A stretch of DNA of 64,000 nt from an uncultured Clostridium sp. (GTDB lineage Bacteria > Bacillota > Clostridia > Clostridiales > Clostridiaceae), in the NCBI GenBank assembly GCA_900547475.1, contig URGW01000001.1, positions 62,001 through 126,000 of the forward strand, read 5' to 3'. Both the position numbers and the translations under genes were made by a program. The notes below the pieces were generated by a model. The model was not told the origin of the DNA and did no database searches. It saw only the letters and a program-made list of their open reading frames with translations. Positions within the stretch are counted from its first letter, which is position 1. Each line of letters starts with the position of its first letter. Below, piece after piece: positions 7,325-15,276 of this stretch.

Positions 7325-10300
7325 ATGAATAGGGGCAATTTAATTGATATTTTAAAAAAGAAAATAGTAGTTCTAGATGGGGCTATGGGAACGAGTATAC
7401 AAAGCTTTAAGTTAACTGAAGAAGATTATAGAGGGGCACTATTTAAAAATTTTAATAAAGAACAAAAAGGTAATAATGATTTATTATCTATAACAAAACC
7501 TGAAGTTATAAAAAAAATACATAGGGGATTTTTAGAAGCTGGTTCAGATATAATTGAAACAAATACATTTAGTTCAAATAGTATTTCTCAGGAGGATTAT
7601 GGATTAGCTCATTTAGTTTATGATTTAAATTATAAATCAGCAAAGCTTGCAAGAGAAATAGCTGATAAATTTACAGACAAAAATCCAAGTAAACCAAGGT
7701 TCGTTGCAGGCTCTGTAGGACCTACTAATAAAACAGCATCGCTATCACCAGATGTAGAAAATCCTGGTTATAGAAATATAAGTTTTGATGAACTTGTGGA
7801 AGCTTATAGTGAACAAATCTCTGCACTTATGGATGGTGGAATAGATTGTCTATTAATAGAAACTATTTTTGATACATTAAATGCTCGAGCTGCTATAGTT
7901 GCTGCAAATAATGTTTACAAAGTGAAAGGAAAAAGTCTTCCTATAATGATTTCAGGTACTTTAACTGATAAATCAGGAAGAACCTTATCTGGTCAAAAAT
8001 TAGATGCTTTTGCACAATCAATTAGAAATGAAAATGTTATTTCTATAGGATTAAACTGTTCCTTTGGTGGAGAAGATATAATACCATTTATAAAAGAGCT
8101 AGCCAACACTCAAGATATGTTTATATCAGTTTATCCTAATGCAGGATTACCTAATATTTTAGGAGACTATGATGAATTACCAGATATAACTGCAGGCTTT
8201 ATAAGACAATTAGCAGAAGAAAGGAAAGTTAATATAGTTGGTGGATGTTGTGGAACAACAGCAGCTCATATAAAAGCAATAGCCGATGCTGTAGAAGGAT
8301 TAGAGCCTAGAGTAATTCCTGAAGTAAAAATAGAAAGTATATATTGTGGGCTTGAAATAGTTAGAAGTAGTAAAGAAAATAACTTTATAAACATAGGGGA
8401 AAGAACTAATGTTGCTGGTTCAGCTAAATTTGCAAGACTTATTAGAGAAAAGAAATATGAAGAAGCCTTATCTATAGCAAAAGATCAAGTAGAAAATGGT
8501 GCTCAAATAATAGACGTTAATTTTGATGATGGATTACTAGATAGTGCTAAAGAAATGGAGTATTTTTTAAAACTATTAGCATCTGAACCAGATATATCTT
8601 CAAAACCTATAATGATAGATTCATCAAGATGGGAAGTAATTGAATCTGGTCTTAAAAGTATTCAAGGAAAACCTATAGTAAATTCTATTTCTTTAAAAAA
8701 TGGAGAAGAAGAATTCTTAAATCATGCAAAAGTTGTTAAAGAGTTTGGAGCAGCGGTTGTAGTAATGGCATTTGATGAAAATGGACAGGCAGATATTTTT
8801 GAAAGAAAAAAAGAAATATGTGCTAGGGCATATGATTTATTAGTAAATAAATTAAATTTTCCGCCACAAGATATAATCTTTGATCCAAATATTTTAGCAA
8901 TTGCTACAGGAATAGAAGAACATAATAATTATGCTGTTGATTTTATAAATGCAACTAGATGGATAAAAGAAAATCTTCCATATGCTAAAGTTTCAGGAGG
9001 AGTTTCTAACTTATCATTTTCATTTAGAGGTAATAATACTATAAGAGAAGCTATGCACTCAGTATTTTTATATCATGCAATTGAAGCAGGTATGGATATG
9101 GGAATTGTAAATCCAGGAATGATACAAATTTATGATGATATTCCAAAAGATTTATTAAACCTAGTTGAAGATGTAGTTTTAAATAGACGTAAAGATGCTG
9201 CTGAAAGATTATTAGATAAAGCAGAAGAGTTTAAAAATGGAACTAATACAGTTCAAAATAATAAAAATGCATGGAGAGAAAATGCTTTAGATGAGAGATT
9301 AAGTTATTCATTAATTAAAGGAATAACTGAGTATATTGATGAAGATTTAAAAGAAGCTGTTAACAAGTATCCTAAGGCTCTTAATATTATAGAAGGTCCA
9401 TTAATGAGCGGTATGACTAAAGTTGGAGAGCTATTTGGAGATGGGAAAATGTTCTTACCTCAAGTTGTTAAGTCAGCAAGAGTTATGAAAAAAGCTGTTT
9501 CATTTTTACTTCCATATATAGAAAAAGATAAAGAACAAAGGGACACATCTAAAGCTGGAAAAATTCTCTTGGCAACAGTAAAAGGAGATGTCCATGACAT
9601 TGGTAAAAATATTGTTGGTGTAGTTCTTGCTTGTAATAACTTTGAAATAATAGATTTAGGAGTTATGGTTCCATGTGAAGCTATAATAGAAACTGCTATT
9701 AAAGAAAATGTAGATATAATCGGATTAAGTGGTCTTATTACACCTTCTTTAGATGAAATGTGTCATATAGTATCTGAGATGGAAAAAAGAAATTTAAATA
9801 TACCAATAATAATTGGAGGGGCTACAACATCCAAACCACATACTGCATTAAAAATAGCTCCTAATTATAGTGGCACAATTGTATATGGATATGATGCTTC
9901 AAAAACAGTTGAAATATGCAAAAATCTTTTGGGTGAGAATAAATATGAGTATATTAAGTCTATTAAAGAAGAGTATGAAGAAATAACATTAACTTATAAT
10001 AAATATGAAAAGAAAATGATATCATTAGAAGAAGCTAGAGAAAAGAGACTTAAAATAGATTGGAATAATAGAAATATTTCTAAACCTAATTTTATTGGAA
10101 TAAAAGAAGTTACTAATTATAAAGTATCAGATTTAAGACCTTATATTGATTGGACATTCTTCTTTATAGCATGGGAAATGAAAAAGTTATATCCAGAAAT
10201 TTTAGAAGATCAAAACTATGGAAAAGAAGCTAAAAAGATACTTGATGATGCTAATACAATGTTAGATTTTATTGAAAAATATAATATTGTAAATATTAAA

Positions 10301-10984
10301 GGTGTCTTTGGAATTTTTGAGGCCAATTCAAATGGAGATAATATTGAGATATATAATAAAGATAAGAGTTTAGCTACAACATTAAATCTGTTTAGAGAAC
10401 AAAGAGAAAAAAGTAAAGGTGAGTATTTATGCCTTTCAGATTTTATTGCTCCTAAAGAGTTACAAAAAGAAGACTATATTGGCGGATTTATTGTAACAGC
10501 GGGACTTGGAGCAAATGAATATGCTAAGAAGTTGGAATTAGAAGGTGATTCTTACAATTCAATTATGTTAAAACTTATATGTGATAGATTAGCTGAAGCC
10601 TTTGCTGAAAAGCTACATGAAGATATAAGAAAAGATTATTGGGGATATGCACCAGATGAAAATTTAAGTATGAAAGAAATATTAAAAGGTAGCTATAGAG
10701 GAATAAGGCCTGCTTTTGGATATCCATCACTTATTGATCAAAGTCAAATGAAAAGATTATTTGATGTTTTAGATGGTGAAAATATAACTGGAGTAAAACT
10801 TACTGAAAATTATATGATGGATCCAGTATCTTCAGTATGTGGATTATATTTTGCTTCAGAAGACTCAAGATATTTTAATTCTAATTTAATAGATAAAGAT
10901 CAAGCTGAAGACTATGCAAGAAGATGTGGGTGGACTAAAGAGGCATTAGAGAATTCTTTACCTAATATATTATCATATAAATAA
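7325..10984 (+). CDS. metH: Cobalamin-dependent methionine synthase MetH
   Basis: 1219 aa, full length (E. coli about 1227). Order of domains: homocysteine-binding barrel (about 1-325) with GAMGTSIQ and zinc ligands in GLNCSFGG and GGCCGTT (C308, C309); methyltetrahydrofolate/pterin barrel (about 345-620) with INIGERTNVAGSAKF; B12 cap and Rossmann domain (about 650-880) with the lower-ligand H757 in DVHDIGKN; and the C-terminal SAM-dependent reactivation domain (about 900-1219) with RPAFGYPS. All key residues are present. It transfers the methyl group of 5-methyl-THF to homocysteine through cob(I)alamin in the cytosol. The Shine-Dalgarno is weak (AGGCAGG). The 100-bp 5' leader is too short to hold a cobalamin riboswitch. 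Single-gene unit. Confidence 0.96.
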   Translation: MNRGNLIDILKKKIVVLDGAMGTSIQSFKLTEEDYRGALFKNFNKEQKGNNDLLSITKPEVIKKIHRGFLEAGSDIIETNTFSSNSISQEDYGLAHLVYDLNYKSAKLAREIADKFTDKNPSKPRFVAGSVGPTNKTASLSPDVENPGYRNISFDELVEAYSEQISALMDGGIDCLLIETIFDTLNARAAIVAANNVYKVKGKSLPIMISGTLTDKSGRTLSGQKLDAFAQSIRNENVISIGLNCSFGGEDIIPFIKELANTQDMFISVYPNAGLPNILGDYDELPDITAGFIRQLAEERKVNIVGGCCGTTAAHIKAIADAVEGLEPRVIPEVKIESIYCGLEIVRSSKENNFINIGERTNVAGSAKFARLIREKKYEEALSIAKDQVENGAQIIDVNFDDGLLDSAKEMEYFLKLLASEPDISSKPIMIDSSRWEVIESGLKSIQGKPIVNSISLKNGEEEFLNHAKVVKEFGAAVVVMAFDENGQADIFERKKEICARAYDLLVNKLNFPPQDIIFDPNILAIATGIEEHNNYAVDFINATRWIKENLPYAKVSGGVSNLSFSFRGNNTIREAMHSVFLYHAIEAGMDMGIVNPGMIQIYDDIPKDLLNLVEDVVLNRRKDAAERLLDKAEEFKNGTNTVQNNKNAWRENALDERLSYSLIKGITEYIDEDLKEAVNKYPKALNIIEGPLMSGMTKVGELFGDGKMFLPQVVKSARVMKKAVSFLLPYIEKDKEQRDTSKAGKILLATVKGDVHDIGKNIVGVVLACNNFEIIDLGVMVPCEAIIETAIKENVDIIGLSGLITPSLDEMCHIVSEMEKRNLNIPIIIGGATTSKPHTALKIAPNYSGTIVYGYDASKTVEICKNLLGENKYEYIKSIKEEYEEITLTYNKYEKKMISLEEAREKRLKIDWNNRNISKPNFIGIKEVTNYKVSDLRPYIDWTFFFIAWEMKKLYPEILEDQNYGKEAKKILDDANTMLDFIEKYNIVNIKGVFGIFEANSNGDNIEIYNKDKSLATTLNLFREQREKSKGEYLCLSDFIAPKELQKEDYIGGFIVTAGLGANEYAKKLELEGDSYNSIMLKLICDRLAEAFAEKLHEDIRKDYWGYAPDENLSMKEILKGSYRGIRPAFGYPSLIDQSQMKRLFDVLDGENITGVKLTENYMMDPVSSVCGLYFASEDSRYFNSNLIDKDQAEDYARRCGWTKEALENSLPNILSYK

Positions 10985-11051
10985 AATATATAGTTCTAAA
11001 TAGATTATAAATTTTATTTTGAGTGAAATTTTAATTTATAGAACAATTAAT

Positions 11052-11086
11052 AAAAAATAGAGTTGAAATTTTCAACTCTATTTTTT
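11052..11086. terminator. Bidirectional terminator between metH and the next minus-strand gene
   Basis: Near-perfect inverted repeat centred at about 11069 (AATAGAGTTGAAA with TTTCAACTCTATT), with A-run before and T-run after; it lies between convergent genes. Confidence 0.85.
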
Positions 11087-11456
11087 ATATTATATAATTA
11101 ATTATTATGCAAACTATACCAGCCAGTATTAATGATACTGTATTAATACTAACACTTATAGTATTTTTAAAATTAGATTTATTAATACTTTCCATTTTTG
11201 AAACTTCTAAATTAGCATTAGAAGTATACTGAGCATTATTTTGCCCCATTGATTGCAATGATAATCCCATTGGATTTCCTCCAATACATGCAAATAAACC
11301 TAACATTATAAATATAATTCCTTCAATAAAAAGTACATCTTTTAGTAAAAATCCCTTTAAATTCACTAATATATTAGCAATAATAAAAAGAATAATAGCC
11401 CAAATTACTCCCCATAATATGCACTTTTCTAAAGATTTTAATAATGTTTTATTCAT
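11085..11456 (-). CDS. Membrane protein of unknown function, DUF3899-like
   Basis: 123 aa with three predicted membrane helices (about 12-32, 38-58 and 98-121). The segment after helix 2 contains GGNPMGLSLQSMGQNNAQY, which recalls the DUF3899 proteins of Firmicutes, though I hold this only loosely. A GGGGGTATAT site lies upstream of the ATG on the minus strand. It is a monocistronic gene sharing a terminator with metH. No function can be proposed. Confidence 0.7.
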   Translation of the reverse strand: MNKTLLKSLEKCILWGVIWAIILFIIANILVNLKGFLLKDVLFIEGIIFIMLGLFACIGGNPMGLSLQSMGQNNAQYTSNANLEVSKMESINKSNFKNTISVSINTVSLILAGIVCIIINYII

Positions 11457-11530
11457 AGAAATATACCCCCTTATTTTTTATAAAAATTATACAATATTTT
11501 ATATAATTAGTAAATATTTTAACTATTTTG

Positions 11531-11559
11531 TTGACAAGTATTTTGAATAGGTATATGAT
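11531..11559 (+). promoter_or_regulatory. Promoter of the hydG leader
   Basis: TTGACA at 11531-11536, 17-bp spacer, TATGAT at 11554-11559. Transcription should start near 11566, giving a leader of about 210 nt before the TM1266-type gene. Confidence 0.8.
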
Positions 11560-11565
11560 TTATAC

Positions 11566-11746
11566 ATGAATATATTTACAAAAATTTTATAATATGTAAA
11601 AAATAATAGAATCTGATAGAAAAGTTAAGTCTGATCTAAAAGAGAGTTATTACTAATTAAGTTAAAATATATATAAATGCCTCTTTTCGTTTATATATAT
11701 TATTTAGTTAGCTTTCTTTTAATCTTAAGAAAGCTAGCTTTTTTAT
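11566..11746 (+). ncRNA. Structured leader ending in an intrinsic terminator, upstream of the hydG unit
   Basis: The predicted transcript holds (a) two direct TCTGAT repeats near 11612 and 11630, (b) a 12-bp A/T hairpin (11666-11677 with 11690-11701) whose loop is TGCCTCTTTTCG, and (c) a terminator hairpin of 13 bp (11706-11718 with 11727-11739) followed by T-rich sequence, only about 30 bases before the next start codon. The loop CTCTTTT (11681-11687) is complementary to AAAAGAG at 11638-11644, so an H-type pseudoknot is possible. It fits no riboswitch class I know. It may be an attenuator or a small RNA of about 180 nt. Confidence 0.55.
11706..11746 (+). terminator. Terminator in the hydG leader
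   Basis: 13-bp stem with one G-U pair, 8-nt loop, T-rich tail. It lies after a good promoter and before the coding region, so readthrough must be controlled or partial. Confidence 0.8.
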
Positions 11747-11776
11747 TTATACTAGAAATAATGGAGAGTTAGAATT

Positions 11777-12025
11777 ATGAGAAAAATAGCCGTTATAAGT
11801 GCAATCTTGGAAGACCCAAAAGAGTGTCAAGAAAAATTTAATAATATAGTTTCAAATTTTAGAGGAAGTATAAAAGGTAGAATGGGAATACCATTTGAAG
11901 AAGGAATTTCAGTTATAAGTATTACTGTAATTGGTACATTAGAAGAAATAAATAGTTTAACAGGTAAGCTTGGAAATATTGATGGAGTGGTAGTAAAAAC
12001 AGCTATTGCTAAAAGGGCGATTTAA
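11777..12025 (+). CDS. Iron-only hydrogenase system regulator, TM1266 family (ACT-like)
   Basis: 82 aa single-domain protein with the beta-alpha-beta pattern of ACT-like folds and the family features of TM1266, a putative regulator found beside [FeFe]-hydrogenase maturation genes: RKIAVISAILEDP at the N terminus, a central RGRMGIPF-like segment (KGRMGIPFEEG) and ISITVIGTLEEINSLTGKLG. GGAGAG before ATG supports the start. It precedes hydG by 129 bp and is expressed through the structured leader. The family name comes from genomic context; the ligand and molecular action are not known. Confidence 0.85.
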   Translation: MRKIAVISAILEDPKECQEKFNNIVSNFRGSIKGRMGIPFEEGISVISITVIGTLEEINSLTGKLGNIDGVVVKTAIAKRAI

Positions 12026-12154
12026 ATAAAAATATCCTTAGTATTAAGTGATAATGAAAGAGCAAGGATAAATAATAAATTGATTAATAACAAAAACAAC
12101 AAAGTTAGGATAGATAATATTTTTTAATAAATTAATAAGGAAGTGTAAAAAATT

Positions 12155-13531
12155 ATGTATATTAATCATGAAGAGGTATATGAATTATTGGAAGAAGGAA
12201 AGAAGGCAACTAGGGAAGACATAATAAACATTTTAGAAAAAGCACGAAAGAAAAATGGAATTTCTCATAAAGATATTGCTGCACTACTTCAATTAGAGGA
12301 TAAAGAATTAGAAAAAGAAATGTTTAAAGTTGCTGGAGATATAAAAAAATCTATTTATGGGAAAAGAGTAGTTTTATTTGCGCCATTATATATAAGTGAT
12401 TATTGTGTTAATAATTGTGTTTATTGCGGCTATAAAAAGTGTAATAGTTTTAATAGAAGAAAGTTAACTCAAGATGAAATAAAAGAAGAAGTTAAAATAT
12501 TAGAAAAGATGGGACATAAGCGAATAGCATTAGAACTTGGTGAAGACCCTGTAAATGCACCAATAGATTATGTTTTAGAGAGCTTAGATACAATTTATAA
12601 AACTCAAAATGAAAATGGAAATATAAGAAGAGTTAATGTAAACATTGCAGCAACTACAGTTGAAAATTATAAAAAGCTTAAAGATGCAAATATAGGTACC
12701 TACATTTTATTCCAAGAAACATATCATAAACCAACTTATGATTTAATGCATCCTAACTCATTAAAATCTAGTTATGAATATCATTTAAATGCTTTTGATA
12801 GAGCAATGAAAGCCGGAATTGAAGATGTCGGTGGAGGAGTATTATTTGGATTATCAGATCCTAAATTTGAAGTTTTATCATTAATGATGCACAATGAACA
12901 TCTTGAAAAAGAATTTGGAGTAGGCTTCCATACTATATCAGTTCCAAGACTTAGACAAGCCGAAGGTGTTACCTTAGAAAATTTCCCTAATATTTTAAGT
13001 GATGAAATGTTTAAAAAAGTGGTTGCTATAATTAGAATAGCAGTTCCTTTTACAGGTATAATTATGTCTACAAGAGAAGATGAAAAAATGAGAAGAGTTG
13101 CACTTAAATTTGGAGTAACTCAAGTAAGCTCTGGTTCTTCAACAGGTGTAGGTGGATATAAACAAAGAGAAGAAGGAAAAAGTATAGAGCAGTTTAAAAC
13201 ATCAGACGAAAGAACACCTATAGAAGTTTTAAATTGGTTATTAGATGAAGGATATATACCAAGCTATTGTACTGCTTGTTATAGAAAGGGAAGAACAGGG
13301 GAAACCTTTATGGGACTTGCAAAAACAGGAGAGATTCAAAAAATGTGCGAACCAAATGCATTAATGACTTTAATGGAATATGCATTAGATTATGGTGATG
13401 AAAGTACATGTAAAAAGGCAGAAAAATTAGTGATGGAAGAAGCTGAAAAAATTAATAATGATTCTATAAGAAAATTTATTAATGATGGAGTAATTAAATT
13501 AAAAGAAGGCCAAAGAGACATTTATATTTAG
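12155..13531 (+). CDS. hydG: [FeFe] hydrogenase H-cluster maturase HydG (radical SAM tyrosine lyase)
   Basis: 458 aa. The radical SAM motif CX3CX2C is C84-C88-C91 (DYCVNNCVYCGYKKC), and the C-terminal auxiliary cluster motif CX2CX22C is C372-C375-C398, the signature that separates HydG from ThiH. HydG cleaves tyrosine to make the CO and CN ligands of the H-cluster diiron site, delivered as an Fe(CO)2CN synthon. All motifs are intact and length is normal. The start has only a moderately placed AAGGAAG site. It lies between the TM1266-type gene and a degraded hydF that starts ten bases after its stop, so an ancestral regulator-hydG-hydF unit is clear. hydE and the hydrogenase itself are not in the window. 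Confidence 0.95.
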   Translation: MYINHEEVYELLEEGKKATREDIINILEKARKKNGISHKDIAALLQLEDKELEKEMFKVAGDIKKSIYGKRVVLFAPLYISDYCVNNCVYCGYKKCNSFNRRKLTQDEIKEEVKILEKMGHKRIALELGEDPVNAPIDYVLESLDTIYKTQNENGNIRRVNVNIAATTVENYKKLKDANIGTYILFQETYHKPTYDLMHPNSLKSSYEYHLNAFDRAMKAGIEDVGGGVLFGLSDPKFEVLSLMMHNEHLEKEFGVGFHTISVPRLRQAEGVTLENFPNILSDEMFKKVVAIIRIAVPFTGIIMSTREDEKMRRVALKFGVTQVSSGSSTGVGGYKQREEGKSIEQFKTSDERTPIEVLNWLLDEGYIPSYCTACYRKGRTGETFMGLAKTGEIQKMCEPNALMTLMEYALDYGDESTCKKAEKLVMEEAEKINNDSIRKFINDGVIKLKEGQRDIYI

Positions 13532-13540
13532 GAGGTCAAT

Positions 13541-13859
13541 ATGAATAGTGCACTAAATGCTAATAGAAAAAATATAACAATATTCTGAAAAACTAATGTA
13601 GGAAAATCATCATTTATTAATAGTATTTGTGGGCAACAAATTGCAATTGTATAATATTTTCCGGAACTACAACAGATCATGTTTTGAAAGCAATTGAGCT
13701 TATATCACTAGGTCCAGTTTTATTTATAGATACAGCCGGACTTGGTGATAAAAATGAAGTAGGTAAGCTTAGAATAAAAAGAACAATGAACATGATTAAT
13801 ATGATTTTAGAGTTAGTCATGATTTTCCTAAAAATATTAAAGATTATGATTTAATTATA
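13541..13859 (+). pseudogene. hydF: hydF remnant (GTPase maturase of [FeFe] hydrogenase), disrupted and internally deleted
   Basis: GGAGG at 13531 and ATG at 13541 are still present and translation begins MNSALNANRKNITIF, then TGA (13586-13588) replaces the first glycine of the P-loop; readthrough continues KTNVGKSSFINSI, matching the HydF GTPase P-loop. A second stop follows at about 13652. One frame over (from about 13655) comes FSGTTTDHVLKAIELI and the G3 segment DTAGLGDKNEVGKLRIKRT. A third frame (13815-13859) gives SHDFPKNIKDYDLII, which fits the HydF segment just before the HCGGC cluster motif. About 200 middle codons and the C-terminal cluster ligands are missing. Clearly non-functional. 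The tail overlaps the 3' end of the minus-strand gene. Confidence 0.85.
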
Positions 13860-14464
13860 CTTTCAATATTAAATTCTTTTAAAAATACATCTGAACATCT
13901 ATTAATAAATTTAATATAGTCATTTTCATGAATAATTATAGGGCAAGATGTATTAAAATTTTTATTTAGACATTTATACTTAAAATCATTAAAAATATTC
14001 ATTGATTTATTTAATTTTATTGGTAGAAAATCTGTAAATGATGAATCTATTATATTTATTTTAGATATAAAATCAATTATTAATTTTATATCATAATTTT
14101 TAATATTTTCATTTATTATTACATGAGATCCAAAATATTCAATATTATAGTCGGAAATAAAAAGTTTTTCAATATTTTCATTAAAATAGTTATCAAGCCA
14201 AAGGTGGGTATAATATCCCATAGCAAATGATTTCTCTAAATAGTTTAACTTTTTATTAGCTAAATTTAATTTAAATTTACTTAAATCACATTTTTTACTT
14301 GAATCTTCTTTAAAATGAGACAAACATCCTCTAGGTATATCATTAAAAATAACATAATAGTTAGGAGCAATACTACCTAATGTTAAAAAATTAATATCAA
14401 ATTCATTAAAATATTTATTTTTTAGAATTCTTAGAAAATTAATATGAGTAGATATATTTGGCAT
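13844..14464 (-). CDS. Zinc-dependent phospholipase C-like protein
   Basis: 206 aa, no signal peptide. The N-terminal MPNISTHINFLRIL and the later LTLGSIAPNYY, LSHFKE and MGYYTHLWLDNYF resemble the metal-binding helices of the zinc-dependent phospholipase C / S1-P1 nuclease-like fold, in which histidines and aspartates on several helices hold three zinc ions. Small cytoplasmic members of this group occur widely in clostridia and their substrates are unknown. GGAGG lies upstream of the ATG on the minus strand. Its last codons overlap the hydF remnant on the other strand, so its C terminus may have been reshaped by the deletion there. Confidence 0.6.
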   Translation of the reverse strand: MPNISTHINFLRILKNKYFNEFDINFLTLGSIAPNYYVIFNDIPRGCLSHFKEDSSKKCDLSKFKLNLANKKLNYLEKSFAMGYYTHLWLDNYFNENIEKLFISDYNIEYFGSHVIINENIKNYDIKLIIDFISKINIIDSSFTDFLPIKLNKSMNIFNDFKYKCLNKNFNTSCPIIIHENDYIKFINRCSDVFLKEFNIESIIKS

Positions 14465-14638
14465 AAAAACTCCTCCAAAAGCTTTTATTGATTTATATGA
14501 ATAAAATTTAAAAAATATTTGTTAAAAAATAATATAATTTAAAATAGACTACTATTTTAAAATGTTTTTTATTTATCTAAACATATATCTAATACTGTGT
14601 ACATACATTATTATAGAATAATTACATATGGAGGAAAT

Positions 14639-14875
14639 ATGAAAAGAGTATTGCTTATTAAACCACTAATATGTAGTATTTTTATTTTAGTTGCATATTA
14701 TATTATATTTAAAACAGAATTATTATTTACTAATAAAGAAGTAGCAACCTTTATTAGTTATATGAATAAGAGAAATGATTTTTTAGATGCAACTAATTTC
14801 ATGATATGGTTAGTAATAATTTCTGCATTAGTGGTAACAGCTCTAAATAAAATGGATAAAGTAAAAAAACAATGA
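14639..14875 (+). CDS. Small membrane protein of unknown function (78 aa)
   Basis: I choose the ATG at 14639 because GGAGG (14630-14634) lies just upstream; a longer frame from 14597 has no ribosome-binding site. The protein has a short basic N terminus, a membrane helix at about residues 9-27, a charged middle, and a second helix at about 53-70 followed by a lysine-rich end. No family recognised. A terminator follows directly. Confidence 0.6.
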   Translation: MKRVLLIKPLICSIFILVAYYIIFKTELLFTNKEVATFISYMNKRNDFLDATNFMIWLVIISALVVTALNKMDKVKKQ

Positions 14876-14892
14876 AATTATATTTATATTGT

Positions 14893-14933
14893 AGATAATC
14901 ACTATGAATAATAATAGTCGATTATCTTTTTTT
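14893..14933 (+). terminator. Intrinsic terminator after the small membrane protein
   Basis: Outer stem AGATAATC with GATTATCT and inner stem ACTAT with ATAGT, one bulged base, followed by a run of T. Confidence 0.75.
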
Positions 14934-15276
14934 TATAAATAGCTTCAAAAACATTTGATGTTTTAATCATTTTAATAACAAAAACTTATTAAAATATTAA
15001 TAAACTACAAAAAAAATTAAATTTTTTAAAAAAACTCTTTCCTTTTTATATATTCAATATTATAATGTAAAGAAATAATAACCTTCTATGGTTAATATAG
15101 TAAAATAAAACTACAATAGGATTAAGATTATATTAAAGTACTTAATAAGTTATAAAGTACTATTGGGGAATAAAAGTAACTATATTATTTATATTAAATA
15201 ATATTAGTTTATAGAAATTTAATAGTTATTAATCCAAATTGTAATAAATATTTTTATTCTTAAGGGGGCAAATTTA
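14934..15276 (+). promoter_or_regulatory. Long AT-rich leader region of the first oppA
   Basis: No gene seen. A TATAAT at 15061-15066 with a poor -35 (TTTCCT, 17-bp spacing) is the best promoter candidate. Downstream are an inverted repeat AGTACTT/AAGTACT (15137-15143 with 15155-15161), a GGGGA at 15165-15169 with no start codon near it, an A/T hairpin near 15183-15205, and the true Shine-Dalgarno GGGGG at 15264-15268. A similar layout precedes the genes at 19217 and 20901. Confidence 0.4.

Noticed and set aside
11566..11746. Known riboswitch classes (cobalamin, SAM, T-box, c-di-GMP, preQ1, fluoride, THF) for the hydG leader
   Set aside because: None of their conserved sequence boxes is present; kept only as an unclassified leader.
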